DNA from: WRGT01 sp942493035
GTDB lineage: Bacteria > Spirochaetota > UBA4802 > UBA5550
NCBI GenBank assembly: GCA_942493035.1
Contig: OW818666.1
Span: 4,216,001 to 4,280,000 of the forward strand
Direction of reading: 5' to 3'
Length of the DNA stretch: 64,000 nucleotides
The position numbers and the translations under genes were made by a program. A model generated the notes under the pieces. It ran no database searches and was not told the origin of the DNA. It saw only the letters and a program-made list of their open reading frames with translations. This document shows positions 36,109 through 44,700 of this stretch, piece by piece. Each line of letters starts with the position of its first letter. Within the stretch, counting starts at the first letter, position 1.

Positions 36109-36939
36109 ATGGTTCATAATAATGTACTTCCTGATGATTTGAGTAATCAGAAGGCTTTTTTTATAGATATGGACGGAGTTATAAATACAGGGAACAACCT
36201 TATTCCCGGTGCGGCAGAGTTTGTGGAAAAGCTGAAAGCCGGGAATTATAAGTTTCTATTTATTACTAATAATTCATATTTTACACCGGATGAGCTGCGT
36301 GACAGACTTGCTGATCTCGGTATTGACGTAGAGCCGGAACATTTTTATACATCGGCAATGGCTACTGCAAGATTTCTCAAATATCAGCGGAAGAGTTTCA
36401 GCGCATATGTTATCGGCGGGAAGGGGCTGAAGAAAGAACTGGAAGCTGTGGGGGTTACTCTCACAAACAAAAAACCTGACTATGTAATAGTAGGTGAGAC
36501 TGAAGAGTATGATTACGGCAAGATAATTGAAGCCACTTTTCTTATTGAAGAGGGTGCAAAATTTATAGCCACCAATCCTGACATAACAGGACCTACACCA
36601 CGGGGGCCTGTTCCTGCATGCGGTGCGCTTGTTGCTCCGATTGAAAAGGTTACCGGAGTGAAAGCGTATTTTCTCGGTAAACCTAATCCTGCCATGATGT
36701 ACTGGGCGAGAAAACGCCTGAAGGTTCACACGATGAACTCCTTTATGATCGGGGACAGGATGGATACTGATATAGTCGGCGGACTTGAGGCTGGAATGAC
36801 ATGCTGTCTTGTACTCTCTGGAGTTACTACTCTGGAAATAATGAATAAATACCCTTATCAGCCGGATTATATATTTAATTCTATAGCGGATATAGATCCG
36901 GATAATATAATATCCCGATGGGATATGAAGAAAGGTTGA
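36109..36939 (+). CDS. HAD-superfamily IIA sugar-phosphate phosphatase (NagD-like)
   Basis: 276 residues. HAD motif I is F-I-D-M-D-G-V-I (nucleophile D and the second D), motif II is F-I-T-N-N-S, and the C-terminal M-I-G-D-R-M-D-T-D-I gives motif IV. The large cap and the sequence A-T-N-P-D-I-T place it in the NagD/phosphoglycolate-phosphatase IIA group. It hydrolyses a small phosphomonoester; the substrate is not evident. GGGGGTG precedes the start. It probably shares the dsbD transcript. Confidence 0.9.
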   Translation: MVHNNVLPDDLSNQKAFFIDMDGVINTGNNLIPGAAEFVEKLKAGNYKFLFITNNSYFTPDELRDRLADLGIDVEPEHFYTSAMATARFLKYQRKSFSAYVIGGKGLKKELEAVGVTLTNKKPDYVIVGETEEYDYGKIIEATFLIEEGAKFIATNPDITGPTPRGPVPACGALVAPIEKVTGVKAYFLGKPNPAMMYWARKRLKVHTMNSFMIGDRMDTDIVGGLEAGMTCCLVLSGVTTLEIMNKYPYQPDYIFNSIADIDPDNIISRWDMKKG

Positions 36940-36942
36940 TTT

Positions 36943-37009
36943 TAAAATAGCTCTCCGCCGCGCCTTTGGCGCGGCGGAGAGCTATTTTACTACCAGTTTT
37001 GAGTACTAC
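36943..37009. repeat. Family D palindromic element, copy 3
   Basis: A perfect inner stem AAAATAGCTCTCCGCCGCGC pairs with its complement across a CTTTGG-type loop, followed by the right-hand TACCAGTTTTGAGTACTAC arm. The left outer arm is missing because the element abuts the stop codon of the phosphatase gene three bases upstream. It may end that transcript; no T-run follows. Confidence 0.7.
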
Positions 37010-37133
37010 TTAAAATATAAAATTTTAATTCATTAAACCTTGACTAAAATAAAAATGATTTTAATCTCGCCACGTAGATTTTCAATAAGAAATAATCGGG
37101 GTTTAGGGAGTTATAACACCTTGAAAAATCTCC

Positions 37134-37170
37134 AGGCCATGGCCTCTGCAGTCACTGATCATGTGACTGC
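37134..37170 (+). promoter_or_regulatory. Paired palindromes in the hisE-hisG leader
   Basis: The perfect palindrome AGGCCATGGCCT (37134-37145) is followed at once by the hairpin GCAGTCAC-TGATCAT-GTGACTGC (37148-37170), ending 26 bases before hisE. A TTGACT box at 37040-37045 may be the -35 element. The two structures could be an operator or a leader hairpin controlling the histidine genes. No histidine-codon leader peptide was found. Confidence 0.4.
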
Positions 37171-37196
37171 CGTGAAGTTACAGAAAAAGGAATTGT

Positions 37197-37529
37197 ATGG
37201 AAACTGATATTTTTAAAAGACTATTCGAAGTTATTGCTGAGCGTAAACAGGCATCCCCTGAAAGCTCCTATGTGGCTAAATTGATGCATCGCGGAACTGA
37301 AAAGATAAACAGCAAAATAATTGAAGAGGCAGATGAGGTCTGTGAGGCATCGCTGGAAGATGATAAACAGCACCTTGTATATGAAATATGCGATCTTCTG
37401 TTTCATACCTTTGTACTTGCATCGCATAAAGATATAACAATTGAAGATATAAAAACTGAATTTGAAAGACGGTTCGGAACAAGCGGACTTGTGGAAAAAG
37501 CAGGGAGAGAAAACAATGAATCTAAATGA
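37197..37529 (+). CDS. hisE: Phosphoribosyl-ATP pyrophosphatase
   Basis: 110 residues of the HisE/MazG-like helical fold: residues I-A-E-R-K-Q-A-S-P-E-S-S-Y, K-I-I-E-E-A-D-E-V and Y-E-I-C-D-L-L-F-H, with the metal-binding Glu/Asp residues. It removes pyrophosphate from phosphoribosyl-ATP, the second step of histidine synthesis. AAAGGAA lies before the ATG. Its end overlaps the start of hisG by 14 bases. No HisI fusion is present; the other his genes are outside the window. Confidence 0.94.
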   Translation: METDIFKRLFEVIAERKQASPESSYVAKLMHRGTEKINSKIIEEADEVCEASLEDDKQHLVYEICDLLFHTFVLASHKDITIEDIKTEFERRFGTSGLVEKAGRENNESK

Positions 37530-38382
37530 AACAGACAGAATAAAATTTGCGCTTCCATCGAAGGGTCGGCTCAAAGATCCTACTATAGAACTTCTAAAAA
37601 AGGCAGGATTTAAATTCAGGGCAACTGGACGGAATCTTTACGCAACATGTACGAACTATGACATCGTATTCATATTCGTAAGAGCTGATGATATTCCTGT
37701 ACTGGTGGAGTCCGGTGTTATCGATCTTGGAATTACCGGAAGCGATCTTATTATTGAAAGAAAGTCGAATGTTGCAGAGATTCTTCCGCTTGGATATGGT
37801 CAGTGCAGATTGTGCGTTGCGGTAAGGGACGGATTGGAAAATGAAAGTCTCGATTCACTGAAAGGAAAAAATATTGCAACATCGTTTCCGGTTATGACAC
37901 ACGATTATTTTAAAAGAAATAATGTTGATGTAAATTGTATTGAAATGAACGGATCTGTGGAGATAATGATTTCACTGAATCTTGCTCAGGCAATTGTTGA
38001 CATTGTTGAAACAGGGGACAGTCTCCGTGATCATAATCTGAAAGTCTTCAGGGAGATTGGAGTTTATGAAACAACTCTTATCACTAAAAAAGAATTAATT
38101 GATGATGAAAGAATAGTAAAAATAAAGAGACGGATCGAAGGTGTCCTGGTTGCTAATCAGTACAGTATGCTTGAGTATAATATCAAAGAGAGTCTGCTCA
38201 AAGACGCGGAGAAGATTACCCCGGGATTTAATTCTCCGACAATTTCAAGTCTCGATAAGGATGACTGGTTATCTGTAAAAGTTATGGTTAAGAAGTCGGA
38301 AGTGGTTCTGGTAATGGATAAGCTGGAAGCGCTGGGGGCTACTGCAATTATTGAAACAGAGATAGTGAACTGCAGATTGTAG
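37516..38382 (+). CDS. hisG: ATP phosphoribosyltransferase, long form
   Basis: 288 residues from ATG 37516, chosen because GGGAGAG sits six bases upstream; a start 54 bases earlier is also open but runs through hisE. The N-terminus has L-P-S-K-G-R-L-K-D-P, then A-D-D-I-P-V-L-V-E-S-G-V-I-D-L-G-I-T-G-S-D. The PRPP loop region reads I-V-D-I-V-E-T-G-D-S-L. The last 75 residues are the ACT-like HisG C-terminal domain of the long form, so HisZ is not needed. It catalyses the first, histidine-inhibited step of histidine synthesis. Confidence 0.95.
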   Translation: MNLNETDRIKFALPSKGRLKDPTIELLKKAGFKFRATGRNLYATCTNYDIVFIFVRADDIPVLVESGVIDLGITGSDLIIERKSNVAEILPLGYGQCRLCVAVRDGLENESLDSLKGKNIATSFPVMTHDYFKRNNVDVNCIEMNGSVEIMISLNLAQAIVDIVETGDSLRDHNLKVFREIGVYETTLITKKELIDDERIVKIKRRIEGVLVANQYSMLEYNIKESLLKDAEKITPGFNSPTISSLDKDDWLSVKVMVKKSEVVLVMDKLEALGATAIIETEIVNCRL

Positions 38383-38389
38383 TTCATTG

Positions 38390-38923
38390 CTATGAATCCA
38401 TCGAAAAGTTATCTCCTCCCGATGATGATTTAATCTGCAGAAATTTCAAATCTCCGCCGCATGCGGGACACTTCTGCACATCATCGCGCACGGGATAGTC
38501 ATTTCCGCAGAAGGGGCATTTATTCTGTATGTATTTAAACTGAAATTCCGGAAATATGTATAAAGTCTCCCCGTCTCTCTCGTCAATCTTTGCGATTCTT
38601 TTTTTTATCATATCGTTGATTTCATATATAACAATATCGTTCCATCCGGTTTCACCGGTTATAATATCTTTAGTTATTTCGCCGTGATGCAGTGCCGCAG
38701 TTTTTAATATTGCTTCTTTTATCAGCTCCGGTCTTAAAACCATTCCGGACCTGAACATCTTAAATCCGAATATAAGCAGAGGGAGTCCGGAACTGAAAAA
38801 AATTCCCGCTGCAATCAGGCGTGAAGTCATTCCTGCGGCTGCTATGACGAAGAGGAGTCCCATTAATTCAGAAACCATCCCTGTAATAATCATAGCCGAG
38901 CCTGTAATTATTTTGAAGGCCAT
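38390..38923 (-). CDS. Membrane protein with C-terminal zinc ribbon (operon gene 4)
   Basis: 177 residues. Two membrane helices (about 7-30 and 34-55) are followed by a cytoplasmic region with a possible winged-helix segment (E-A-I-L-K-T-A-A-L-H-H-G-E-I-T). A zinc ribbon comes next: C-P-F-C at 136-139 and C-P-A-C at 152-155. The last residues are Ser/Gly-rich. Its ATG begins one base after the stop of the coiled-coil gene (TGA-T-ATG), so expression is coupled to the radical SAM operon. Family and function unknown; a scaffold or regulator of the maturation complex is a guess. Confidence 0.65.
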   Translation of the reverse strand: MAFKIITGSAMIITGMVSELMGLLFVIAAAGMTSRLIAAGIFFSSGLPLLIFGFKMFRSGMVLRPELIKEAILKTAALHHGEITKDIITGETGWNDIVIYEINDMIKKRIAKIDERDGETLYIFPEFQFKYIQNKCPFCGNDYPVRDDVQKCPACGGDLKFLQIKSSSGGDNFSMDS

Positions 38924-38924
38924 A

Positions 38925-40196
38925 TCACCACTGCTCCTTTGTTCTTTTATTCAGTTCATCACCCATGGCATTAAAAAAAAGTTCAATATTTTTTATGGTA
39001 AAAAGCGCTTCTGTTTCTTTCTGCATTTTTGATGCAAACTCTGCCGGGTGAAGATTTAAAAACTCAACTTCAAGTTTTTTTTCAAGTTCTTTCAGGTGGC
39101 CCGAAAATTTCAGAGAAACCTCCGGTACATCTATTTTTAAATCGGCGAGTTCGGAATAGGTATCCTCAGTTTTTTTAACATCCTTTATACTTTTTAAAAA
39201 TGTATTCATTCCCTCTTTTATTCCCCGGATTAATGCTATAAAAGATACACACTGTTTTATACCTTCAGTAAGAGATTTGAATACTCTATTAAGCTCACCT
39301 GTTTCGATGAGGCTCCCTTCTATGTCCTTTCTGTTTTCCGAGAATGGTTCACCGCAGAAATCACAGAAAAAAATATTGCTTTCATTTCTGGATGAGCATT
39401 TTCTGCATTTATCAGCTTTTTCTGAATCGATCTCTGCGAATAAAAACTTTTCATCGCCATGAAGTTTCGCAAGCGAATTTGAAAATGCCGCTTTCTTTAT
39501 CAGAATGTCCATATCTGTTTTCAGGCTCTGAATCTTTTCAGCAGTAAGAGAGAACTCGGTGTAAAGATCATTCCATTTATTCCGGGCTTCGGAATCCTGA
39601 GAGAGAAGTTTATTCTCTCTATCTTTCCATCCGTTTCGAACTGTTTCAATTTCAGAGAGGAGAGCATCTCTTTTCTTTAATATAATTTCTTTTTCATTTT
39701 CAATTTTTTTCATGCTGAAAAAATTAGTTATAAATCCGAATCCTGTATTAAGTTCATCTATTTTTTTATTAAATGCTGATATTTCATTTTCAAGAAGGTT
39801 AATGTCAGATTTTAATATCTCCTCTTTTTTATCAAGATCGGAATTTACTTTTTTCAGAGTTGCAAAATATGTAAGGCTGCTTCTGCTCAGTTCTTTAATT
39901 TCAGCATCTAGTTTTGTCCTCTGTTCTTCCAGCAGGGCAAGATTCTGTTTAAACTTTTTCCCCTGTTCTATCAGGGACTCTTTATATAGAACTTTAATTT
40001 CTTCAGGAAACTTGCCCGGGTCTTTAAAGAATTCATTCTGGAGAAATTCAATCTCCGCTGTACGGACTTTCACTATATTGTTGAAATTGGCATTAAAATG
40101 CTCCTGAATTTTATTAAGTCTTACATCTATTCCGGATGCAGTAGAAATTGATGTTTCAATAAAATCTATCATACTTTTGAGTGTTCCCATTTTCAT
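38925..40196 (-). CDS. Coiled-coil protein with central zinc ribbon (operon gene 3)
   Basis: 423 residues, almost entirely long charged helices with heptad spacing (about 25-245 and 300-415). They are interrupted by a zinc ribbon C-R-K-C (264-267) and C-D-F-C (278-281). No signal peptide or membrane span, so probably cytoplasmic. It starts nine bases after the radical SAM stop, with AAGGGAAGG between them; ATG 40196 and ATG 40190 are both possible. Not a family I recognise. Its position suggests a partner of the radical SAM enzyme or of the Cys-tailed membrane protein. Confidence 0.65.
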   Translation of the reverse strand: MKMGTLKSMIDFIETSISTASGIDVRLNKIQEHFNANFNNIVKVRTAEIEFLQNEFFKDPGKFPEEIKVLYKESLIEQGKKFKQNLALLEEQRTKLDAEIKELSRSSLTYFATLKKVNSDLDKKEEILKSDINLLENEISAFNKKIDELNTGFGFITNFFSMKKIENEKEIILKKRDALLSEIETVRNGWKDRENKLLSQDSEARNKWNDLYTEFSLTAEKIQSLKTDMDILIKKAAFSNSLAKLHGDEKFLFAEIDSEKADKCRKCSSRNESNIFFCDFCGEPFSENRKDIEGSLIETGELNRVFKSLTEGIKQCVSFIALIRGIKEGMNTFLKSIKDVKKTEDTYSELADLKIDVPEVSLKFSGHLKELEKKLEVEFLNLHPAEFASKMQKETEALFTIKNIELFFNAMGDELNKRTKEQW

Positions 40197-40204
40197 ACCT
40201 TCCC

Positions 40205-41608
40205 TTAAGGTTTAACTCCGTCAACACCTCTGGTTTTTAAACGCAATCTGTTTTCAAGAGACCAGAAAAAATTACCGATAATTGGTCTCCTTTTATTTAT
40301 TTTTTCAATTTCACTGAATGAACCGGCATTTTCCCAGTAAAGAGGGCAGGCCCCTTTGCACAGAATTTCCATGCTGCATTTTTTGCATACAGGGGGGATA
40401 TATCTCTTCTCTCTGAAGTAGAGAGCTTCATCGCTGTTCCATACCGATGTGAATGATTTATTCAGCAGGCTGCCTATACCCCTGCTGTAGCTGGAGCATG
40501 GGAGAACTTCTCCGGCGGGATTGATTGAGAGCAGGCCGGATACGCATGCACATGACTTCGATCCGAGATTGTGGTCTACAGGATTGAACATGCAGTATGG
40601 AGTAGGTGAGTACCATACAAGTTTTATCCCGTTCTCCTCACTGTATTTTAACACAGGCTCAATGATAGAAGAGATGGATGAGTATCCGATATTAATATTT
40701 TCATTATCTTTTGCTATTCCTGTTGCAATGATCATATTCATTGATAGATAAGCAGCATTGAATTCTTCTTTAACAAACTTTACAAGCGGAATTAGATGAT
40801 CCCTGTTCCACCGGCATATGGTAGTATTTGTGTGGGTGTGAATGCCGGCGTCTTTAAGGTTATGGATGGCCTCAACAGTTTTTTTATACGCCTCTATATT
40901 TCCTGTAATTCTGTTATGTATTAGTTCGTCGTGAGATTCGAGACTCACCTGGGCAGAGTGAAGACCGGCATCTGAGAATCTTTTAACCAGTTCTTTGTCC
41001 GAGGATTTAACACCGTTTGTAATGAGGTTGGTCCTCATCCCTTTCTTTACAGCATATTCAATTAACTCCGGAAGATCATTACGCATGGTAGGTTCCCCTC
41101 CGGTAAATGAGATTGTGGGGACTTTGGCTTCGTCATGTATTTTATCTATAATCAGTTTTATCTGATTTACTGTCATCTCTTTGCAGTCGCTTCCCCTGTA
41201 GGGACTTGAAGCATAGCAGAAGTCGCATCGGTTCTGACACCGGTATGTAATGGCTATCTCCGAGAGTACAGGATATTTTATACTGTCTGGATTATACTCG
41301 ATTGTTGAGATTTTTGTCGCGAACCGGTAGTCATCATTCATGATGGCGCTTAATGACTTTATCATTTCAGTTAGATCTTTTATTATTATATCTTTTCCTG
41401 TTCCGTATTTATTGTGAATAAAATTGACTGTATCTGCAGCACCGGCCTTTTTTTCATATAATGAGTGAAGCATTTCAAAACCTGTACTGTTAAGATGCTG
41501 GATCCTGTCAGGCCGGATAATCAGCAGAGAATCATCCTGGCGGAGATATATAATCTCTGCTGTTCCGGCTACAAAAGAGTCTATTTGACTGAGAGTTTCA
41601 CTGTTCAT
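40205..41608 (-). CDS. Radical SAM/SPASM peptide-maturase-type enzyme with PqqD-like N-terminus
   Basis: 467 residues from ATG 41608. That start is chosen because TAAGGA, which contains the upstream stop, is its ribosome-binding site; the frame upstream of it only reads through the repeat DNA of the neighbour. Residues 10-95 resemble a PqqD-type RRE peptide-binding domain (R-I-Q-H-L-N-S-T-G-F-E-M-L). The [4Fe-4S]/SAM site is C124-x3-C128-x2-C131, followed by F-T-G-G-E-P. A C-terminal SPASM domain for auxiliary clusters has C353, C355, C371, C408, C411, C417 and C421. This layout is typical of enzymes that install thioether or carbon crosslinks in ribosomal peptides. The probable substrate is the Cys tail encoded 10 bases upstream. 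Confidence 0.9.
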   Translation of the reverse strand: MNSETLSQIDSFVAGTAEIIYLRQDDSLLIIRPDRIQHLNSTGFEMLHSLYEKKAGAADTVNFIHNKYGTGKDIIIKDLTEMIKSLSAIMNDDYRFATKISTIEYNPDSIKYPVLSEIAITYRCQNRCDFCYASSPYRGSDCKEMTVNQIKLIIDKIHDEAKVPTISFTGGEPTMRNDLPELIEYAVKKGMRTNLITNGVKSSDKELVKRFSDAGLHSAQVSLESHDELIHNRITGNIEAYKKTVEAIHNLKDAGIHTHTNTTICRWNRDHLIPLVKFVKEEFNAAYLSMNMIIATGIAKDNENINIGYSSISSIIEPVLKYSEENGIKLVWYSPTPYCMFNPVDHNLGSKSCACVSGLLSINPAGEVLPCSSYSRGIGSLLNKSFTSVWNSDEALYFREKRYIPPVCKKCSMEILCKGACPLYWENAGSFSEIEKINKRRPIIGNFFWSLENRLRLKTRGVDGVKP

Positions 41609-41618
41609 ATTATTATCC

Positions 41619-44354
41619 TTAAAAGCTCGATACACATGCCGAATGGCACGCTGAGTGACATGCAGAGTGTACACATGCTGAATGACAGGCAGAGTGACAT
41701 GCCGAGTGAACACATGCCGAATGACATGCAGAGTGACATGCTGAGTGACAGGCATCATAGCTGAATGAAGAAATATTTTCCAGACCTGCTGCGGCTGCCG
41801 ATTCAGCCGTTCTGATATCAGGCTGTTTAAAAAGAGACTCCACGTTCTCAACAATTGAAGATGAAAAGTTTTCTACATTCTGAACTATACCATCTGCAAA
41901 GTCTTTTAAACTGTCAGCTGCTGATTCACCTTCACTGGCGATTTTATTGATGAAGAGTGATAAATCTCCCGGTGCCGGAGAGCTGGAGATTATTTTGTCT
42001 AAATATTTATCCGGTGATGCAGTGAAGGTGTCGTGTATTAAAATCCATCCGGAATTGCCGCTGAAGTAGCCCTGTTTTTTATCATCGGGTGCATTGGTGA
42101 AATCTTTCCAGTGTTTCTCAACTTTTTCAGTATAGAGTGCGGCAGTTTTATCAATATCACCTTTCCATATTTTGGACTGGAGAGATTTTCCTGTGCTTTT
42201 CAGAATCAAAGGTATTTTTCTTTTATCCAGGGTACCGTCAGAAGCAATTGAGAGAATAAACTGTTTTTCATATGGTGTAAGATCCTCCCCTTCTGATTTA
42301 ATAATTGCAACCTGCAGGGGATTCCTGTTTAAAATGTCGATGTATCCCCTGGTAAAAAGATCCATGATAATAAGAGTGATACTCTTTGACGGCTTGTTCA
42401 GGAACATGGCAGTTTCAACAGGGTTGAGGTTTTCAATGATCTCACCTGTTCTGAATGTCTCTATTTGTATCTCCGGTGCGATATAATCCGGTTTTTTTTC
42501 AAAGCGTTTCTGGATTGATGGATGCAGTTTTGCGAATATCAGCAGAAGTGCGGCAATTCCCGAGAGGAGATAATGGACAATCCTGACAGGAACCAGCATA
42601 GAGTTTATACTGAAGAACCATCCCGATCTGAAGCTGAACTTTTTTCTCCCTTCGGGGAAAAATATTCTGCTGAATAGATCTGTTTTTAGAAGCTTGCCGG
42701 CCGCAACAGCAGGGATTCCTGCTATAACAATTTCGATTAACATAATTACCGGATTCGCAATAAAGAAAAAGAGAATAACAGATAATAGCGTGCCCATAAA
42801 ATTTAAAATAAAATTAATATCGGTCCGGGAAAACTTCCCCTCGACAATATCGTTAAATACTACTACCGCTGAATCGAACAGATCTATCTTTATCATCTCC
42901 GGCTTTACATCGAAGTAGAGATAGAACGGCGGTATTTCGCTTGAATCCCATTCTCCGCTTGAAGCATTAAGATCGAGAAACTCCTCACCCGCTGCAGCTT
43001 TAATATCCCTTGTACCAGGAGCATATTCCCACTTGGAGAATTTATTTATCAAAGGAGTCACAACTCTGAACTCAGCATCGGACAGATTGGCATAATCCGA
43101 TCTGTTATCTTTAGCTATTACAGTGAAAGGGGATGTTACTGAAACTTTAAGTATATCAAACTTTTGAGAAAGGGATAGCCCGTGCCATGGATGGAATATT
43201 CTTATCCTGCCGTTATAGAGGCGTTTTTCATATGGCATCTTCATGTAATAATATTCGATGTAACTTATCATGAACGATACCGATTCACCCTTAACGAGCG
43301 GTCTTGATGTGATAATATCATAATAATCGGGCATGATGTTTCCATCTTCATCAATTGAGTCGCGTATTTTTGCAGATATTCCGGGATAGGTTTTATATGT
43401 TACAGGATCGAGGATAGTAATTTTAGAACGGTCAACAGGGTATAGTGAATGAATCATCTTGCGGTAGATATTTCTTTTACCCGATTCATTCAGTTTTATG
43501 AAGAGGGTAAAAGATGAGAGCATTTTTCCGGCATCCCCGGCTTTGGTCGAAGCATCAATGAAGAGAGATGCTGAATTAATAGTAAATTCACCCGATTCAA
43601 TTATATCTCCCGCAGTAAATGTGTCGAGAGAGTATGTTCCCCCTTCAGCACCTGCAACAAGATGTTTAGCCGGGAAAAAGAAGTTTACTCTCTGTTTATA
43701 TTTCGGAGACAGATTGTTCTTCTCGACATGTATAGAGAGGTAATTTTTATTTTTCCATAGTGTCGGGTAGTATATCCATCTCTCATTTGATTTTACCACA
43801 TCGCTGTTTGCAATAACACCGGATTTATTTACAAGATCGTCCTTTATCTGCTCTGCTTTTTTTATCCCGGCAGGAATTTCTACTGGTGTGATGATCTGAA
43901 CGATCTGTTTTTTGATCGGCAGGTCCCACTGTACCGGCGGCCACCAGAATGCGGCATAATCTTTTTCGTTATATTCTGTATTGGAGGTTACGGCAGTGTC
44001 TACCGTGTACCTAATATTAATGGAGTATTTTTTTGAAGTAACAGTCTCTCTGTCAAAGACTGCTGCATAGTAACCGCCGCCGTTGCTCTGCATAATTGTT
44101 TTAAACTTTTTTCCGCCAGTCTCCCCCCATGATTCTATAATTGTCATAGGTTCGATAAATTCTCCGATAGAACGGATTCTATCTCTTCGTTCATGCTCGG
44201 TAAAAGTAATGGTGTAGAGAACCTCAAGTTTTCCATCCTGAAGTATTGTGCAGTGGAATTTTGTTTCTTCGATTGTTACTGGGGCGGATAAGAGCGGAAT
44301 TGTAATAAACGGGAATAGAATTATAAACAACAATTTGAAATATACAGTTTTCAT
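41619..44354 (-). CDS. DUF2207-like membrane protein with ACHS-repeat Cys-rich tail
   Basis: 911 residues: signal peptide (1-23), an extracytoplasmic beta-rich region (about 25-500; E-E-T-K-F-H-C-T-I-L-Q-D-G-K-L-E-V), and membrane helices at about 511-550 (one or two) and 586-610. A cytoplasmic-type domain (620-770, L-N-P-V-E-T-A-M...M-D-L-F-T-R-G-Y-I-D-I-L) resembles the DUF2207 C-terminal part. After an Ala/Ser/Glu-rich helical linker, residues 866-911 are built from ACHS and ACVHS units with ten Cys, ending S-S-F. No other part has a Cys cluster. GGGAGAG precedes the ATG. First gene of the four-gene operon. The tail is the likely target of the adjacent radical SAM enzyme, though metal binding is an alternative. 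Confidence 0.8.
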   Translation of the reverse strand: MKTVYFKLLFIILFPFITIPLLSAPVTIEETKFHCTILQDGKLEVLYTITFTEHERRDRIRSIGEFIEPMTIIESWGETGGKKFKTIMQSNGGGYYAAVFDRETVTSKKYSINIRYTVDTAVTSNTEYNEKDYAAFWWPPVQWDLPIKKQIVQIITPVEIPAGIKKAEQIKDDLVNKSGVIANSDVVKSNERWIYYPTLWKNKNYLSIHVEKNNLSPKYKQRVNFFFPAKHLVAGAEGGTYSLDTFTAGDIIESGEFTINSASLFIDASTKAGDAGKMLSSFTLFIKLNESGKRNIYRKMIHSLYPVDRSKITILDPVTYKTYPGISAKIRDSIDEDGNIMPDYYDIITSRPLVKGESVSFMISYIEYYYMKMPYEKRLYNGRIRIFHPWHGLSLSQKFDILKVSVTSPFTVIAKDNRSDYANLSDAEFRVVTPLINKFSKWEYAPGTRDIKAAAGEEFLDLNASSGEWDSSEIPPFYLYFDVKPEMIKIDLFDSAVVVFNDIVEGKFSRTDINFILNFMGTLLSVILFFFIANPVIMLIEIVIAGIPAVAAGKLLKTDLFSRIFFPEGRKKFSFRSGWFFSINSMLVPVRIVHYLLSGIAALLLIFAKLHPSIQKRFEKKPDYIAPEIQIETFRTGEIIENLNPVETAMFLNKPSKSITLIIMDLFTRGYIDILNRNPLQVAIIKSEGEDLTPYEKQFILSIASDGTLDKRKIPLILKSTGKSLQSKIWKGDIDKTAALYTEKVEKHWKDFTNAPDDKKQGYFSGNSGWILIHDTFTASPDKYLDKIISSSPAPGDLSLFINKIASEGESAADSLKDFADGIVQNVENFSSSIVENVESLFKQPDIRTAESAAAAGLENISSFSYDACHSACHSACHSACVHSACHSACHSACVHSACHSACHSACVSSF
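41622..41759 (-). repeat. Tail-coding tandem repeat (12-bp ACHS units in 39-bp blocks)
   Basis: The last 46 sense codons of the 911-residue gene are a tandem array with the plan (ACHS)3-ACVHS, (ACHS)2-ACVHS, (ACHS)2-ACV-SSF. Third positions vary freely: Ser is TCA, TCT or TCG, Ala GCA, GCC or GCG, His CAC or CAT, Cys TGT or TGC. The amino-acid pattern is therefore kept although the DNA units have drifted apart. Confidence 0.9.
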
Positions 44355-44424
44355 TAAATCTCTCCCGCAGGAATTCTCTATGGCTGATTATTTATAAACT
44401 AAAAGCTGATAATACCTTTCATTT

Positions 44425-44545
44425 TCAGTAATTAGTCCTAAATATAATTTTTAGTGTAAAAACAAAAATTATATATCCCCGCCGCCTTCGGCGGCGGGGA
44501 TAATAGAGCTTTATTTACTATAGAAAAGTTAAAGAATAAATACTG
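44425..44545. repeat. Family C MITE-like element, copy 3
   Basis: 121 bp with left end TCAGTAATTAGTCCT, central CCCCGCCGCC-TTC-GGCGGCGGGG hairpin and right end AAAAGTTAAAGAATAAATACTG. It lies upstream of the radical SAM operon, which reads away from it, and upstream of the DUF1566 genes on the other strand. The rest of the 438-bp gap contains the promoter listed at 44701. Confidence 0.8.
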
Positions 44546-44700
44546 TTTCATTTTAATAGAAATGTATAAAAATCAGACAAAGAATCAAATTTTTTTTCCT
44601 CTAACAGCATATTCAGTAGAAATAATTATATTAATTATATTCTTGCTTGAGGTATAAAAAAATTTAATTATATAGACAAAAGTGCTAAAATGAAGAAATT

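Noticed and set aside
41622..41759. CRISPR or other spacer array
   Set aside because: Units are 12-13 codons with no unique spacers, lie inside a coding frame, and differ mainly at third positions.
41609..41854. Upstream extension of the radical SAM frame with a repeating H-V-T-L-H-V-I-R-H-V peptide
   Set aside because: It is the second reading frame of the ACHS-coding repeat in the preceding gene. The ribosome-binding site and domain start support ATG 41608.
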